DNA of 64,000 nucleotides from Beduini massiliensis (GTDB lineage: Bacteria; Bacillota_I; Bacilli_A; Erysipelotrichales; Coprobacillaceae). Every line of letters begins with the position of its first letter. The stretch's first letter is position 1. The notes under the pieces were generated by a model. It did no database searches. It was not told the DNA's origin and saw only the letters and a program-made list of their open reading frames with translations. The stretch covers positions 272,001 through 336,000 of the forward strand of contig NZ_CDPP01000004.1 of assembly GCF_000829905.1 (NCBI RefSeq), written 5' to 3'. Made by a program: the position numbers and the translations under genes. This document shows positions 18,747-28,877 of the stretch, in pieces.

Positions 18747-19475
18747 TTACTTTGAATAATGATACATCAAAATCCCACCGGCTATCGCAACATTCAATGA
18801 TTCGGCATTTACAATCGGGATATAAATATTCTGATCGGTCAGTGACAACAAGTCTTCACTGACACCATTGCCTTCATTGCCTAATAAGATAGCCAGACGT
18901 TCCTGAAAGTTGACTTCCTGAATCGCCTTGCCATTTAACAAGCTGGTGCCATACACGCTAACCCCATCGTTTTGTAATTGTGAGATTACAGTTTTTAAAT
19001 CTTGCTTGATACAGTGGATATAAAAAATGCCGCCCTGCGAAGCACGAATAAACTTATCATTATACAAATCCACGCTGTTTAATCCTAAGATTACCTGATC
19101 ATAACCAAAGGCTACCGCTGTTCTCACCAATGTGCCAATATTTCCCGGGTCTTGAAGATCATCTAATAATAAATAGCGCTTTCCTTCTTTCATTAAGCTA
19201 TTGTCCCCTTGCATTTTACATACTGCAATAATCGGCTGCGGTGTTTCGACCGAGGAAAGACGACTGATAATGTCATCACTTACTTCTATGACATCTACAG
19301 ATGCATGTTCTACCGGAGACAAGGCTAAAATGGTTTCTGCAACACCAGCTTTCAAGGCTTCTTCTACCAGATGTTCCCCCTCTACAAGATAGCGCTGCTG
19401 CTGATCACGATACTTTTTCTTTTTTAATTTCATGATTTCTTTAATTTTGGGGTTATTGACTGAGGTTATTTTCAT
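18747..19475 (-). CDS. SpoU/TrmH-family RNA 2'-O-methyltransferase (YsgA-like)
   Basis: A 242-residue SPOUT methyltransferase that uses SAM to methylate a ribose in rRNA or tRNA. The N-terminal substrate-binding domain (residues 1-85) contains YLVEGEHLVEEAL. The trefoil-knot catalytic domain shows the three TrmH motifs: LLDDLQDPGNIGTLVRTA, LLGNEGNGVS and IPIVNAESLNVAIAGGI. Its position beside pheST and sspI matches the Bacillus ysgA neighbourhood. The exact target nucleotide is not deducible. Its start overlaps the metallopeptidase gene by 23 bases. Confidence 0.88.
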   Translation of the reverse strand: MKITSVNNPKIKEIMKLKKKKYRDQQQRYLVEGEHLVEEALKAGVAETILALSPVEHASVDVIEVSDDIISRLSSVETPQPIIAVCKMQGDNSLMKEGKRYLLLDDLQDPGNIGTLVRTAVAFGYDQVILGLNSVDLYNDKFIRASQGGIFYIHCIKQDLKTVISQLQNDGVSVYGTSLLNGKAIQEVNFQERLAILLGNEGNGVSEDLLSLTDQNIYIPIVNAESLNVAIAGGILMYHYSK

Positions 19476-20133
19476 ATTGTTCGCCTTCTTTCATAATAAT
19501 TTTATAATCCGGAATCCACTTTTCAATTTCCGCATAAAAAGCCGGAGAATGATTGGGATGAATAAAATGACAAAGTTCATGGACAATGACATAATCAATA
19601 AAGCGTTTATCCTTATGCACTAAAATAGGATTAAAAGATACTTTATTTCGCTGATAAAAACACGCGCCATAGCGTCGTTTGGTTTTCTTTAATTCGATGG
19701 TCGGTACAGGGAAACGCGGTTCTTTTTGACAATAATAATCGATCATCGTTTTAATATAATGATATAAATAGTCCTGTAAATAGGAGTCCAGTACTGTTTT
19801 GATATTTTTCGAATACACAATGAAGCGATCCCCTTTGATGACGACTTTTGGCACATTCATATCTCGTAAAATAAGCAAATAGCGTTTACCTAAAAAATAA
19901 ACATAGCCGCCATCCTGATAAACAACATCGGGCCGATAGTTTTGGATCTTATTTTTGATCAATTTAAACCGGTCCCTCAAAAACTGTTCGATAATGGGCA
20001 AAGGACAATAAAAAGGAGCACTGATTTTTATCTTCCCGTTATCAATTCTTAAATACACATTTTTAATCTTTTTATAATGGATGAAGTATTCGATTTCTTC
20101 GTTCTCTATCCATAATGTTTTTTTTATTTCCAT
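19453..20133 (-). CDS. YgjP-like (DUF45/WLM-type) zinc metallopeptidase
   Basis: A 226-residue protein of the YgjP family. The HExxH-type zinc site is HELCHFIHPNH, with the third ligand region just after (NHSPAFYAEIEKWIPDYK), as in the family. The N-terminal half is beta-rich and of unknown role. There is no signal peptide. The family is thought to be proteolytic, but its physiological substrate is unknown to me. It overlaps the downstream methyltransferase gene by 23 bases, so the two are probably cotranscribed. Confidence 0.82.
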   Translation of the reverse strand: MEIKKTLWIENEEIEYFIHYKKIKNVYLRIDNGKIKISAPFYCPLPIIEQFLRDRFKLIKNKIQNYRPDVVYQDGGYVYFLGKRYLLILRDMNVPKVVIKGDRFIVYSKNIKTVLDSYLQDYLYHYIKTMIDYYCQKEPRFPVPTIELKKTKRRYGACFYQRNKVSFNPILVHKDKRFIDYVIVHELCHFIHPNHSPAFYAEIEKWIPDYKIIMKEGEQYENNLSQ

Positions 20134-20134
20134 A

Positions 20135-20165
20135 TGATTATTTCCTTATTTATATGTTCATACTA
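20135..20165 (+). promoter_or_regulatory. Sigma-G-like forespore promoter of sspI
   Basis: -10 CATACTA (20159-20165), an exact match to the sigma-G/F-type -10, with TGATTA (20135-20140) 18 bp upstream. The RBS AGAAAGGAGTG follows at 20170. Confidence 0.65.
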
Positions 20166-20187
20166 CGTAAGAAAGGAGTGACGTATC

Positions 20188-20388
20188 ATGGATATTCGTG
20201 AAGCAGTCCATCATCGTTTAAAAAACGCTTCTGCCAATGAACTGAAAAGTGTCATCAATGATAGCATCCATTCTCCGGATGAAGCTGTTCTTCCCGGTTT
20301 AGGTGTTTTATTCGAAGATTATTATAACACATTAGATGCTTCAGGGCAGGCAAACCTTTGTAATGTACTTTCTTCATTATTAAAATAA
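20188..20388 (+). CDS. sspI: Small acid-soluble spore protein SspI
   Basis: A 66-residue SASP of the SspI family. The diagnostic block is LPGLGVLFE (residues 35-43) in a short alpha-helical protein (MDIREAVHHRLKNASANEL...). SspI accumulates in the forespore; its exact function is not known. Strong RBS AGAAAGGAGTG and a sigma-G-like promoter directly upstream agree with late sporulation expression. As in Bacillus, it lies next to a ysgA-like methyltransferase and pheST, here on the opposite strand. Its presence argues that the organism forms endospores. Confidence 0.88.
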   Translation: MDIREAVHHRLKNASANELKSVINDSIHSPDEAVLPGLGVLFEDYYNTLDASGQANLCNVLSSLLK

Positions 20389-20412
20389 GCACATGTCAGT
20401 GCTTATTTTTTC
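20384..20412 (+). terminator. Bidirectional terminator after sspI
   Basis: Nine-bp stem AATAAGCAC / GTGCTTATT, loop ATGTCA, then a T run on the plus strand; T-rich also on the minus side. It contains stop codons of both converging genes. Confidence 0.85.
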
Positions 20413-20783
20413 TTTAATAAATACTGCTGATAAGCAATATGCAGCATCACTGCAACTAAAAAGAAGATTCCTATCAGTTTAAACAATCCAAAAACCGGCA
20501 GGAAATAACCTATTATCACTAATATAAAACAAATCCAAAAAGCAATAAAACGCTGTTTTTCTTCCATTGCATCATTTAGCGTATTCCAAAGCTCCCATAA
20601 GACAATAACAAATAAAACCAGCACTCCATAATAAGTCAAAGAATAGATATCCCCGGTAAATAAACGACGAGCACTGTTCATAAAGTCAACACGATAATAT
20701 CCGGCTAAATCAATAATAAAGGCCAAGGATACGACCGCTAAACCAATGCCGATATTTTTTAAGATATATTGGAGATCTTTCAT
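20403..20783 (-). CDS. Unknown four-helix membrane protein
   Basis: A 126-residue integral membrane protein with four hydrophobic segments (about residues 12-28, 50-66, 80-95, 98-118) and short charged loops. I do not recognise a family. Its ATG overlaps the TGA of the upstream gene (ATGA, 4 bases), which indicates coupled synthesis with that membrane-anchored extracytoplasmic protein. The two may form a complex. Confidence 0.6.
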   Translation of the reverse strand: MKDLQYILKNIGIGLAVVSLAFIIDLAGYYRVDFMNSARRLFTGDIYSLTYYGVLVLFVIVLWELWNTLNDAMEEKQRFIAFWICFILVIIGYFLPVFGLFKLIGIFFLVAVMLHIAYQQYLLKKK

Positions 20784-21592
20784 GATTTCACCTCATTTAC
20801 TTTACTTAAATTAATACTGAAGGCAAGATCGTTTTCTCCCTCTAATACAATCACGATACTTAAATCTAAATTTTGAAGCAGGATATCTTCCGGCATCTTC
20901 ACATCGATACGGTCCGTTGAATAATGATTAAACATCTCATCTAAAGTTCCCACTTGTTTATAGAACACCACATATTGATCATTATTCGTTGATTCCGGTT
21001 TTTTATAACGATACTCAATACGGACATTCTCGTATTCTTTTTTCCATTGCTCGATATTGGCACAATTGATGCTGCCTAATTGAATCCTGTTTTTATAGAC
21101 ATACAATTCTTTTACCGTAAAATCTTTATTTTGACCTGTATAAACATTTAATTCTGATGGATTTAACGGAATGGATAGCGTTTGTCCGGTCGTTTTATTT
21201 TTAATTTCCAAGGTCAATTGCCTGACGGACGCCAAAAACTTACCTGTGATTAAATCCAAATCGTAATGATACAAATCTTCTTTTTCTAAGACATGATCAA
21301 AAGAATGATCATCCACCAACGACGTCATTTCGATTTCATCACCCTCATGTATAAAGGTTTCATCTTTGATAACGACTTTCGCTTTGCCCAACTGGTAGCC
21401 CTTTTCATTTTCGACTAAACTGTAATAATCGACAGAGGCACTATCATCGCGTCCATAATAGACTGACTTTTGATAGACCTTTGTCTCATATGTATGGAAT
21501 ACAAAGTTTTTATATTGTGTAATCAGTGGAAATAACAGCACGGCTAATAATAGAACTGCCACCGATAAATGCGTCTTATTTATTTTTTTCAT
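20780..21592 (-). CDS. Unknown membrane-anchored extracytoplasmic protein
   Basis: A 270-residue protein with an uncleaved-looking N-terminal helix (LSVAVLLLAVLLFPLITQY) followed by about 240 residues that look beta-rich and soluble. No known motif was found. A TATAAT (21608-21613, minus strand) lies 16 bp upstream of the start. The RBS is weak (GGTGAT). It is coupled by a 4-base overlap to the four-helix protein downstream. Function unknown. Confidence 0.6.
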   Translation of the reverse strand: MKKINKTHLSVAVLLLAVLLFPLITQYKNFVFHTYETKVYQKSVYYGRDDSASVDYYSLVENEKGYQLGKAKVVIKDETFIHEGDEIEMTSLVDDHSFDHVLEKEDLYHYDLDLITGKFLASVRQLTLEIKNKTTGQTLSIPLNPSELNVYTGQNKDFTVKELYVYKNRIQLGSINCANIEQWKKEYENVRIEYRYKKPESTNNDQYVVFYKQVGTLDEMFNHYSTDRIDVKMPEDILLQNLDLSIVIVLEGENDLAFSINLSKVNEVKS

Positions 21593-21625
21593 TTTATCAC
21601 CGTCTCCATTATACTATATTTCCGC

Positions 21626-21652
21626 AAAATAAAAAGTCGTAATTTCTACGAC
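21626..21652 (-). terminator. Terminator of htrA
   Basis: On the minus strand GTCGTA / TACGAC, loop GAAAT, then TTTTTATTTT. The htrA TAG is inside the hairpin. Confidence 0.8.
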
Positions 21653-22767
21653 CTTTCACTTTGTTCACCTAATGTGACACTTAATGTAACGCTCTTACCA
21701 CCGCGGTTAACGATGACTTCAACCGTATCGCCCGGCTGTTTTGCATATAAGGCTTTCACGAAACTCTTATAAGTTGTGATTTCCTGACCATCGAATGATG
21801 TAATGACATCTCCGGTTTGGATTCCGCCTTTGCTGGCAGCTGAACCATCGGATACACTGGCTACATAAACCCCATCACTCGCTGTTGTATTGATCTTATA
21901 CATTCTTAGTTCATAGCTAGTAAGATCACTGATGGATAATCCTGAGATTCCTAATACCGGTCTGGCAATCTTTCCGGTAGCTTTGATTTGTTCGATATCT
22001 TGGATTACTTGGTTAATCGGTAAGGCAAATCCCATCCCCTCAACAGAAGTATCCGATAATTTCATAGAAGTGATTCCCACTAATTCTCCGGCAAGATTCA
22101 CTAAAGCACCACCACTGTTTCCCGGATTAATCGCTGCATCGGTTTGAATAACGGACATTTCCCAGTCCTCAACCCCATCACCGTTTAAATCTACGGAAAC
22201 ACTGCGGCTGTTTGTTGAGACAACCCCTTGAGTAACTGTTCCGGAATATTGGATTCCCAATGGAGACCCTACTGCCAACACTGTTTCTCCCGGATCAAGT
22301 AAAGAAGAATCGCCAACTTTAATCGCCTTCATTTCAACATCACTGGTTAATTTTAATAAAGCAATATCACTGTATTGGTCACTTCCTACCAAAGTTGCTT
22401 CAGCAGATTCTCCGTTACTGAAAACGACTTCAATCTGGCTGGCTCCACTGATCACATGATGATTGGTAATGATATATGCCTCATTTCCGTTCACTTCATA
22501 AATCACACCGCTTCCGCTTCCCGCTAACTGAGAATTAGAATACACCTGAATTCCCACTACGCTGTCTTTTACCGCTTCTACGGCATCCACTGCATTTGTT
22601 TTAATATCACTCACTACATTTTGGACAGTCGTATTGGTATTTTGCGTATTGTTGTTGTTTTTATTATTTTGCAGACTCTTAACTGTCGTAAATAAATAGA
22701 TATTAGAAGCAATCAAAGCAATAACGATCATTGCTAATAGGTATTTAAAGATATTTTTGTTTGTCAT
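21646..22767 (-). CDS. htrA: HtrA/DegP-type serine protease
   Basis: A 373-residue membrane-anchored quality-control protease. One N-terminal helix (residues 8-28) is followed by an Asn/Gln-rich linker (31-50). The trypsin-like domain has catalytic His104 (TNHHV), Asp134 (SDIAL) and Ser218 (GNSGG). A single PDZ domain follows (about 270-368). An acidic loop DLNGDGVED (193-201) sits before the active serine. It would degrade or refold misfolded exported proteins. RBS AGGAGG, and promoter at 22796-22824. Confidence 0.94.
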   Translation of the reverse strand: MTNKNIFKYLLAMIVIALIASNIYLFTTVKSLQNNKNNNNTQNTNTTVQNVVSDIKTNAVDAVEAVKDSVVGIQVYSNSQLAGSGSGVIYEVNGNEAYIITNHHVISGASQIEVVFSNGESAEATLVGSDQYSDIALLKLTSDVEMKAIKVGDSSLLDPGETVLAVGSPLGIQYSGTVTQGVVSTNSRSVSVDLNGDGVEDWEMSVIQTDAAINPGNSGGALVNLAGELVGITSMKLSDTSVEGMGFALPINQVIQDIEQIKATGKIARPVLGISGLSISDLTSYELRMYKINTTASDGVYVASVSDGSAASKGGIQTGDVITSFDGQEITTYKSFVKALYAKQPGDTVEVIVNRGGKSVTLSVTLGEQSERS

Positions 22768-22795
22768 AATTTACCTCCTATTTAAGTGTACCCCT

Positions 22796-22824
22796 ATTAT
22801 AGCGAATATATATAATAGTAGCAA
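22796..22824 (-). promoter_or_regulatory. Promoter of htrA
   Basis: TTGCTA (22819-22824), 17-bp spacer, TATAAT (22796-22801). No obvious CtsR or CIRCE sequence was seen around it. Confidence 0.7.
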
Positions 22825-22923
22825 ACTTTCTTATTTTTTTCACTCATATCGTATAAAGAAATTAACAGGAAATTATTTTTAAACTGTGTGAAATTGTCGA
22901 AAACTTTAAAAATATCTTAAGAA

Positions 22924-22949
22924 ACAAAAAAGAAGACCCTTTCGGATCT
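22924..22949 (-). terminator. Terminator of the M42 peptidase gene
   Basis: On the minus strand AGATCC / GGGTCT with loop GAAA, then a T run. It overlaps the TAG stop. Confidence 0.8.
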
Positions 22950-24021
22950 ATCTTTTATCTGCTTTGATTTCTTCTAATAATTCCGGTGTCAAACGTTTAC
23001 AGAACTCCGCTAATACTTTTACAGTCGCATCATAATCATCTTCATGAATGATGGTACGATGTGAATGCATGTAACGTGAAGGAATAGATAATGTCATGTT
23101 CACTACCCCAGCCCCTACTTTATGCAGTTCACCTGAATCTGTTCCCCCAAATGGAAGTACATCCAATGCGTAGCTAACATTTAATTCTTCACAAATTTTT
23201 TCCATTTCTTTTAATAATCCGGTATGTGCAATGACGCTTCCGTCTAATACTCCTAATGTGACACCGCATCCTAATTTAACGTCACTCTTTTCCCCATCAG
23301 GAAGATCTTTAGAAAAACATACGTCAATCGCAAAAGCAACATCCGGCTGAATCATTTGTCCTACTGTTTTAGCTCCTCTTAGCCCTACTTCTTCCTGTAC
23401 GGTTCCGCAAGCATAAATATTCGCAGATGTTTCTACTCCTTTTAAAGCTCTTAAAACATCTGTCGCAATAGCGGCTCCTACACGGTCGTCCCAAGCTTTT
23501 GCCATTAAATATTTTGGATTCGCTAACGGCAAAAATTCTGAACGAGGTGTAATTGGATCTCCGATACGAATTCCCAATGCCGTTACTTCTTCTTTATTGG
23601 CTACCCCAATATCCAAGAATGAATCTCCCGGAGCCGTTACTTTGTCACGAGCCTCAGGTCCTTTCCCATGAGGTGGGATAGATCCGAAAACACCCACGAT
23701 TTCTTTACCGTCACGAGTGGTGATATTGCAAGTATGGGCAGGGATATTTTGTCCCATCCAGCCACCGATTGGATGAACTTTGATATATCCGGCATCGGTA
23801 ATTTCTTTAACCACAAAACCGATTTCATCGATATGACCGGTCATTGCTACTTTTAAATCCGTTGTTCCCTTTTTGATGCCGATAATACTTCCGATATTGT
23901 CATAAACAATTTCATCTGTACAATCTTCTAAATATTTTTTCATTACACGTGTTGCTTCTTTTTCAAAGCCGGAAATCCCTTTAGCCATAGTGATTTCTTC
24001 TAAAAATTTCAAGTCTGCCAT
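22948..24021 (-). CDS. M42 family metallo-aminopeptidase
   Basis: A 357-residue di-zinc aminopeptidase of the PepA/FrvX/YsdC type, active on cytoplasmic peptides. Conserved motifs are GHIDEIG (metal ligand), AWDDRVG (bridging Asp), GTVQEEVGLRGA (catalytic Glu pair), AIDVCF, and SRYMHS (metal-binding His). I chose the ATG at 24021 because ATGGAGG is 5 nt before it; an in-frame ATG four codons earlier is part of that RBS. Substrate preference cannot be read from sequence. Confidence 0.92.
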   Translation of the reverse strand: MADLKFLEEITMAKGISGFEKEATRVMKKYLEDCTDEIVYDNIGSIIGIKKGTTDLKVAMTGHIDEIGFVVKEITDAGYIKVHPIGGWMGQNIPAHTCNITTRDGKEIVGVFGSIPPHGKGPEARDKVTAPGDSFLDIGVANKEEVTALGIRIGDPITPRSEFLPLANPKYLMAKAWDDRVGAAIATDVLRALKGVETSANIYACGTVQEEVGLRGAKTVGQMIQPDVAFAIDVCFSKDLPDGEKSDVKLGCGVTLGVLDGSVIAHTGLLKEMEKICEELNVSYALDVLPFGGTDSGELHKVGAGVVNMTLSIPSRYMHSHRTIIHEDDYDATVKVLAEFCKRLTPELLEEIKADKR

Positions 24022-24152
24022 AAAAGCCTCCATTTCTTATATCAATAAATTTATTTATATTTTATACTATATCACGAAAAATTTATAAATAAAAGCGATA
24101 CAGCTCGATTCATATAATAATAAAATATTTTAAAATAATATAAATAATATAG

Positions 24153-24180
24153 TTGCATAAAATTATTTAGATAGTATAAT
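24153..24180 (+). promoter_or_regulatory. Promoter of the DUF3887-like lipoprotein gene
   Basis: TTGCAT (24153-24158), 16-bp spacer, TATAAT (24175-24180). Confidence 0.65.
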
Positions 24181-24204
24181 AATAAGTAAGAGGAGGGGTT
24201 TTAG

Positions 24205-24639
24205 ATGAAAAAACTCAAATTATTATTAGCATGCTGTGTATGCACACTTGCCTTAGTCGGATTAGCAGGATGTTCAAAGGGGAAAGACACAAGTAAATTA
24301 GTAAAGGGAACGAAAGAAGAAGTTGCACTTTCTATGGCAAATGATTTTAAGAATGATGATTACACCGATTTCTATGAAAAATATACATTTAGTACCAACT
24401 TAGAAGATTTAGCTAAAAGCGGACGTGTAAAGTCCATCTTAGAACCGACGTTTAATACGTTAGGAACTATTTCCGGATTTGAAGCTTCTTTTTCAAGTGA
24501 CTCAGCAAATTACACGGTTGTTCAAATACCTACCCATTTTGAGATGGGAGATTTGAATATCGCTATTACCTTTGATAGTGAAGACCGTATTTATAATATT
24601 TCTTTTATGCCTTATGCTACCAGCCTAGAAGAAGAATAA
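24205..24639 (+). CDS. Small lipoprotein, DUF3887-like
   Basis: A 144-residue lipoprotein with signal ending LAGC (Cys23) and RBS GAGGAGGGG. The mature part has an alpha-helical start (VALSMANDFKNDDYTDFYEKY) and a beta-sheet end, an NTF2-like arrangement as in DUF3887 proteins. No catalytic residues are apparent. It has its own promoter and terminator. Role unknown. Confidence 0.7.
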   Translation: MKKLKLLLACCVCTLALVGLAGCSKGKDTSKLVKGTKEEVALSMANDFKNDDYTDFYEKYTFSTNLEDLAKSGRVKSILEPTFNTLGTISGFEASFSSDSANYTVVQIPTHFEMGDLNIAITFDSEDRIYNISFMPYATSLEEE

Positions 24640-24655
24640 CGTCGCACCTTATTGA

Positions 24656-24680
24656 TGGCTCTCATTTGAGAGCTTTTTTT
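24656..24680 (+). terminator. Terminator of the lipoprotein gene
   Basis: GCTCTC / GAGAGC stem, loop ATTT, seven T. Confidence 0.9.
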
Positions 24681-24718
24681 ATGAGGATTACCGCAAAATT
24701 CTCCTTAATCTGTATGCT

Positions 24719-24746
24719 TTTGCAAAATTAGCTTTTATGATATAAT
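24719..24746 (+). promoter_or_regulatory. Promoter of the RpiR-type regulator gene
   Basis: TTTGCA (24719-24724), 16-bp spacer ending in TGA, TATAAT (24741-24746); extended -10. Confidence 0.6.
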
Positions 24747-24792
24747 AATTTTATTTTAAAAACATGATCCCTATTTTAACGGAGGTGAACAT

Positions 24793-27079
<2,287 letters not shown>

Positions 27080-27142
27080 TATTTTTTAGTGACCTACGTA
27101 TATGAACTGATCGATATGGCACTTTTATAGCTGTATTGGATT

Positions 27143-27176
27143 AAGGCGTTTTATCCAGTCAAAAAACGCCTTTTTT
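27143..27176 (+). terminator. Terminator of bglA
   Basis: AAGGCGTTTT / AAAACGCCTT stem followed by TTTT. The 60 bases between the bglA stop and this hairpin hold nothing evident. Confidence 0.85.
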
Positions 27177-27212
27177 CTTAGCCTTAAACTTTCATATATT
27201 TTAAATACCATT

Positions 27213-27245
27213 ATAAAAATAGTGTCCCACAACGAAACACTATTT
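27213..27245 (-). terminator. Terminator of the AlkD-like gene
   Basis: On the minus strand AAATAGTGT / ACACTATTT, 11-nt loop, then TTAT. It contains the TAG stop. Confidence 0.75.
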
Positions 27246-27950
27246 CTTGCCCATTTGCGTATGTGTAGAAATCAGACGCTGTCTGCCCTCTACTTTTACT
27301 AAGTTTTCCAATTCTTTTAAAGCGTCTTTACCGATCCAAACCTGTGTCTTATTGCCATGATCGATCAATTCATGAGCTAACAGCAGTGCTTTTTCATTAT
27401 AATTAAAATCACGTTTGCCAATTTCTCTTAATGCCCATGATACTGCCTTTTTCACATGTTCACGTTCATCCTCCGAATTTTCTTTAATGGCTTCCAAATA
27501 ATGAGATAACACGTCTTCATCTATTTCTTTTTGGTGAATGGCAGTGGAAGCGATCAACGTAAAAGCCGCTCGTTTTTTATATGTTTCCTTTGTTTCTGCC
27601 CAACGGTCAATCAACACTTCGTAACCTTTGATCTTAATAATCAGATTCTTACAGAGATGGTCACATAAATCCCATGAACGGACGTCCTCCATCAAATCCT
27701 CCATCTGATCTAATGTCACTGTTTTCTTATTAAAGAGAAGCACAGCTAATAATTTAGCTTCATGATACCCGGTATTCCATAATTCTTTTGCCAGTTCATC
27801 CGACTTTGGCAATGTTTTTGCAAGTTTGCGAATCTCACCGGTAGAAACACCAATACTGTTTTCTTCCGGTATCCCCATTTTAATGACATTCGCTTTATAT
27901 TTTTCTGTTGCCATCATTTGCAGTTCTTTTATTATTTCCTGACTATCCAT
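27240..27950 (-). CDS. AlkD-like DNA alkylation repair protein
   Basis: A 236-residue all-helical HEAT-like repeat protein of the AlkC/AlkD group (DNA glycosylases for N3/N7-alkylpurines in characterised members). Recognisable segments are GVSTGEIRKLAKTL, HEAKLLAVLLF, RSWDLCDHLCKNL (the Trp-Asp of the active cleft) and KKAVSWALREIGK. I chose the ATG at 27950 because AGGAGG is 7 nt upstream; earlier in-frame starts lack spacing. Whether it is catalytically active cannot be shown here. Confidence 0.82.
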   Translation of the reverse strand: MDSQEIIKELQMMATEKYKANVIKMGIPEENSIGVSTGEIRKLAKTLPKSDELAKELWNTGYHEAKLLAVLLFNKKTVTLDQMEDLMEDVRSWDLCDHLCKNLIIKIKGYEVLIDRWAETKETYKKRAAFTLIASTAIHQKEIDEDVLSHYLEAIKENSEDEREHVKKAVSWALREIGKRDFNYNEKALLLAHELIDHGNKTQVWIGKDALKELENLVKVEGRQRLISTHTQMGKK

Positions 27951-28024
27951 CTTCATACCTCCTGAATCTATCCTATCATTATTTATTTTATAAGTCATTA
28001 ACTAACGAGGAAAAGAAAAACTTA

Positions 28025-28052
28025 TTGAATAAATCAAATATAAAGTTATAAT
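28025..28052 (-). other. No minus-strand feature; see plus-strand thiamin promoter at the same place
   Basis: The bases read as a promoter only on the plus strand (next entry). The minus strand here holds no gene or signal. Confidence 0.2.
28025..28052 (+). promoter_or_regulatory. Promoter of the thiamin salvage operon
   Basis: TTGAAT (28025-28030), 16-bp spacer, TATAAT (28047-28052). It starts the transcript just ahead of the TPP riboswitch. Confidence 0.7.
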
Positions 28053-28060
28053 AAAGATGT

Positions 28061-28146
28061 GAGCGGGAGCCTGTAGGCAGGCTGAGAGGGAATGACTTAA
28101 CATTCCGACCGATAACCTGATTTGGATAATGCCAACGTAGGGAATC
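28061..28146 (+). promoter_or_regulatory. TPP (THI-box) riboswitch
   Basis: It shows the conserved THI elements GGGAGC, GGCTGAGAGGG, and ACCTGATTTGGATAATGCC followed by CGTAGGGAA. These are the pyrimidine- and pyrophosphate-sensing helices of the TPP aptamer. It precedes tenA-thiM-thiED. Confidence 0.96.
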
Positions 28147-28162
28147 CTTAGATGTATTTTTA

Positions 28163-28191
28163 GGACGAGCCTATTTGGGTTCGTCTTTTTT
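28163..28191 (+). terminator. Expression-platform terminator of the TPP riboswitch
   Basis: GGACGAGCC / GGGTTCGTC hairpin with a T run, ending just before the tenA RBS (AAGGAGG). TPP binding would be expected to favour this terminator and shut off the operon. Confidence 0.85.
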
Positions 28192-28205
28192 GTTAAGGAG
28201 GAATT

Positions 28206-28877
28206 ATGACATTTTTAGAGACATTAATCGAAGAAAACAGGCAAATATGGCAGCAGTATCTGGAACACCCCTTTATTAAGAAAATGGCGGATGGCAGTTT
28301 AAAGCTAAGTATATACCATCATTATTTAATTGAAGATACACTCTATCTAAAAGAATTTGGCAGAGTGTATGCCTATGCTTTATATAAGGCAGATACCCTA
28401 CAGCAAATGCGTTATTTTTATGAAATGTTATCGATCGTCCAAAAAAACGAAGCTTACAGTCGGATTCAGCATCTTCAAGAATTAGGAGAAGATATTGATG
28501 AAATTGAAAACAGACGCCCTCACCCGATTAACGCTGAATATACGGCCTATATGTTAGAGATTGCCAAAAGCGGAGATGTGGCCGATGTTTTAGCCGCCTC
28601 TTTGCCTTGCATGGTCAGCTACTATTTCATTGCCGATTACTATGTGAAAAAATCAAAGCATGTCCTTGATCATCACTTTTATGGGCAATGGTTTAATGAC
28701 TACAGCAATGCCTCTTACGCCTACTACATTTCACGTTGGGCAGACGTATTTCATCAGCTCAGTGAAACAATCAGCAAAGATCACAAAAACAAACTAAGAA
28801 AAATATTTAAAGAGTGCTCTCTCCATGAATTAAAATTTTGGGATATGGCATATCAGAAAGGAAAAGAATATGTTTAA
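28206..28877 (+). CDS. tenA: Thiaminase II / aminopyrimidine aminohydrolase TenA
   Basis: A 223-residue TenA, the first gene behind the TPP riboswitch. The family hydrolyses aminopyrimidine breakdown products of thiamin to HMP for reuse. The active-site Cys is in SLPCMVSYYFIADYY (about residue 138), and the C-terminal catalytic Glu is in ELKFWDMAY. It overlaps thiM by 8 bases. With thiM and thiED this forms a salvage set; thiC, thiG and thiF are absent from the window. Confidence 0.93.
   Translation: MTFLETLIEENRQIWQQYLEHPFIKKMADGSLKLSIYHHYLIEDTLYLKEFGRVYAYALYKADTLQQMRYFYEMLSIVQKNEAYSRIQHLQELGEDIDEIENRRPHPINAEYTAYMLEIAKSGDVADVLAASLPCMVSYYFIADYYVKKSKHVLDHHFYGQWFNDYSNASYAYYISRWADVFHQLSETISKDHKNKLRKIFKECSLHELKFWDMAYQKGKEYV

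Noticed and set aside
22825-22923. CtsR or CIRCE heat-shock operator near htrA
   Set aside because: No matching direct or inverted repeat was found around the htrA promoter.
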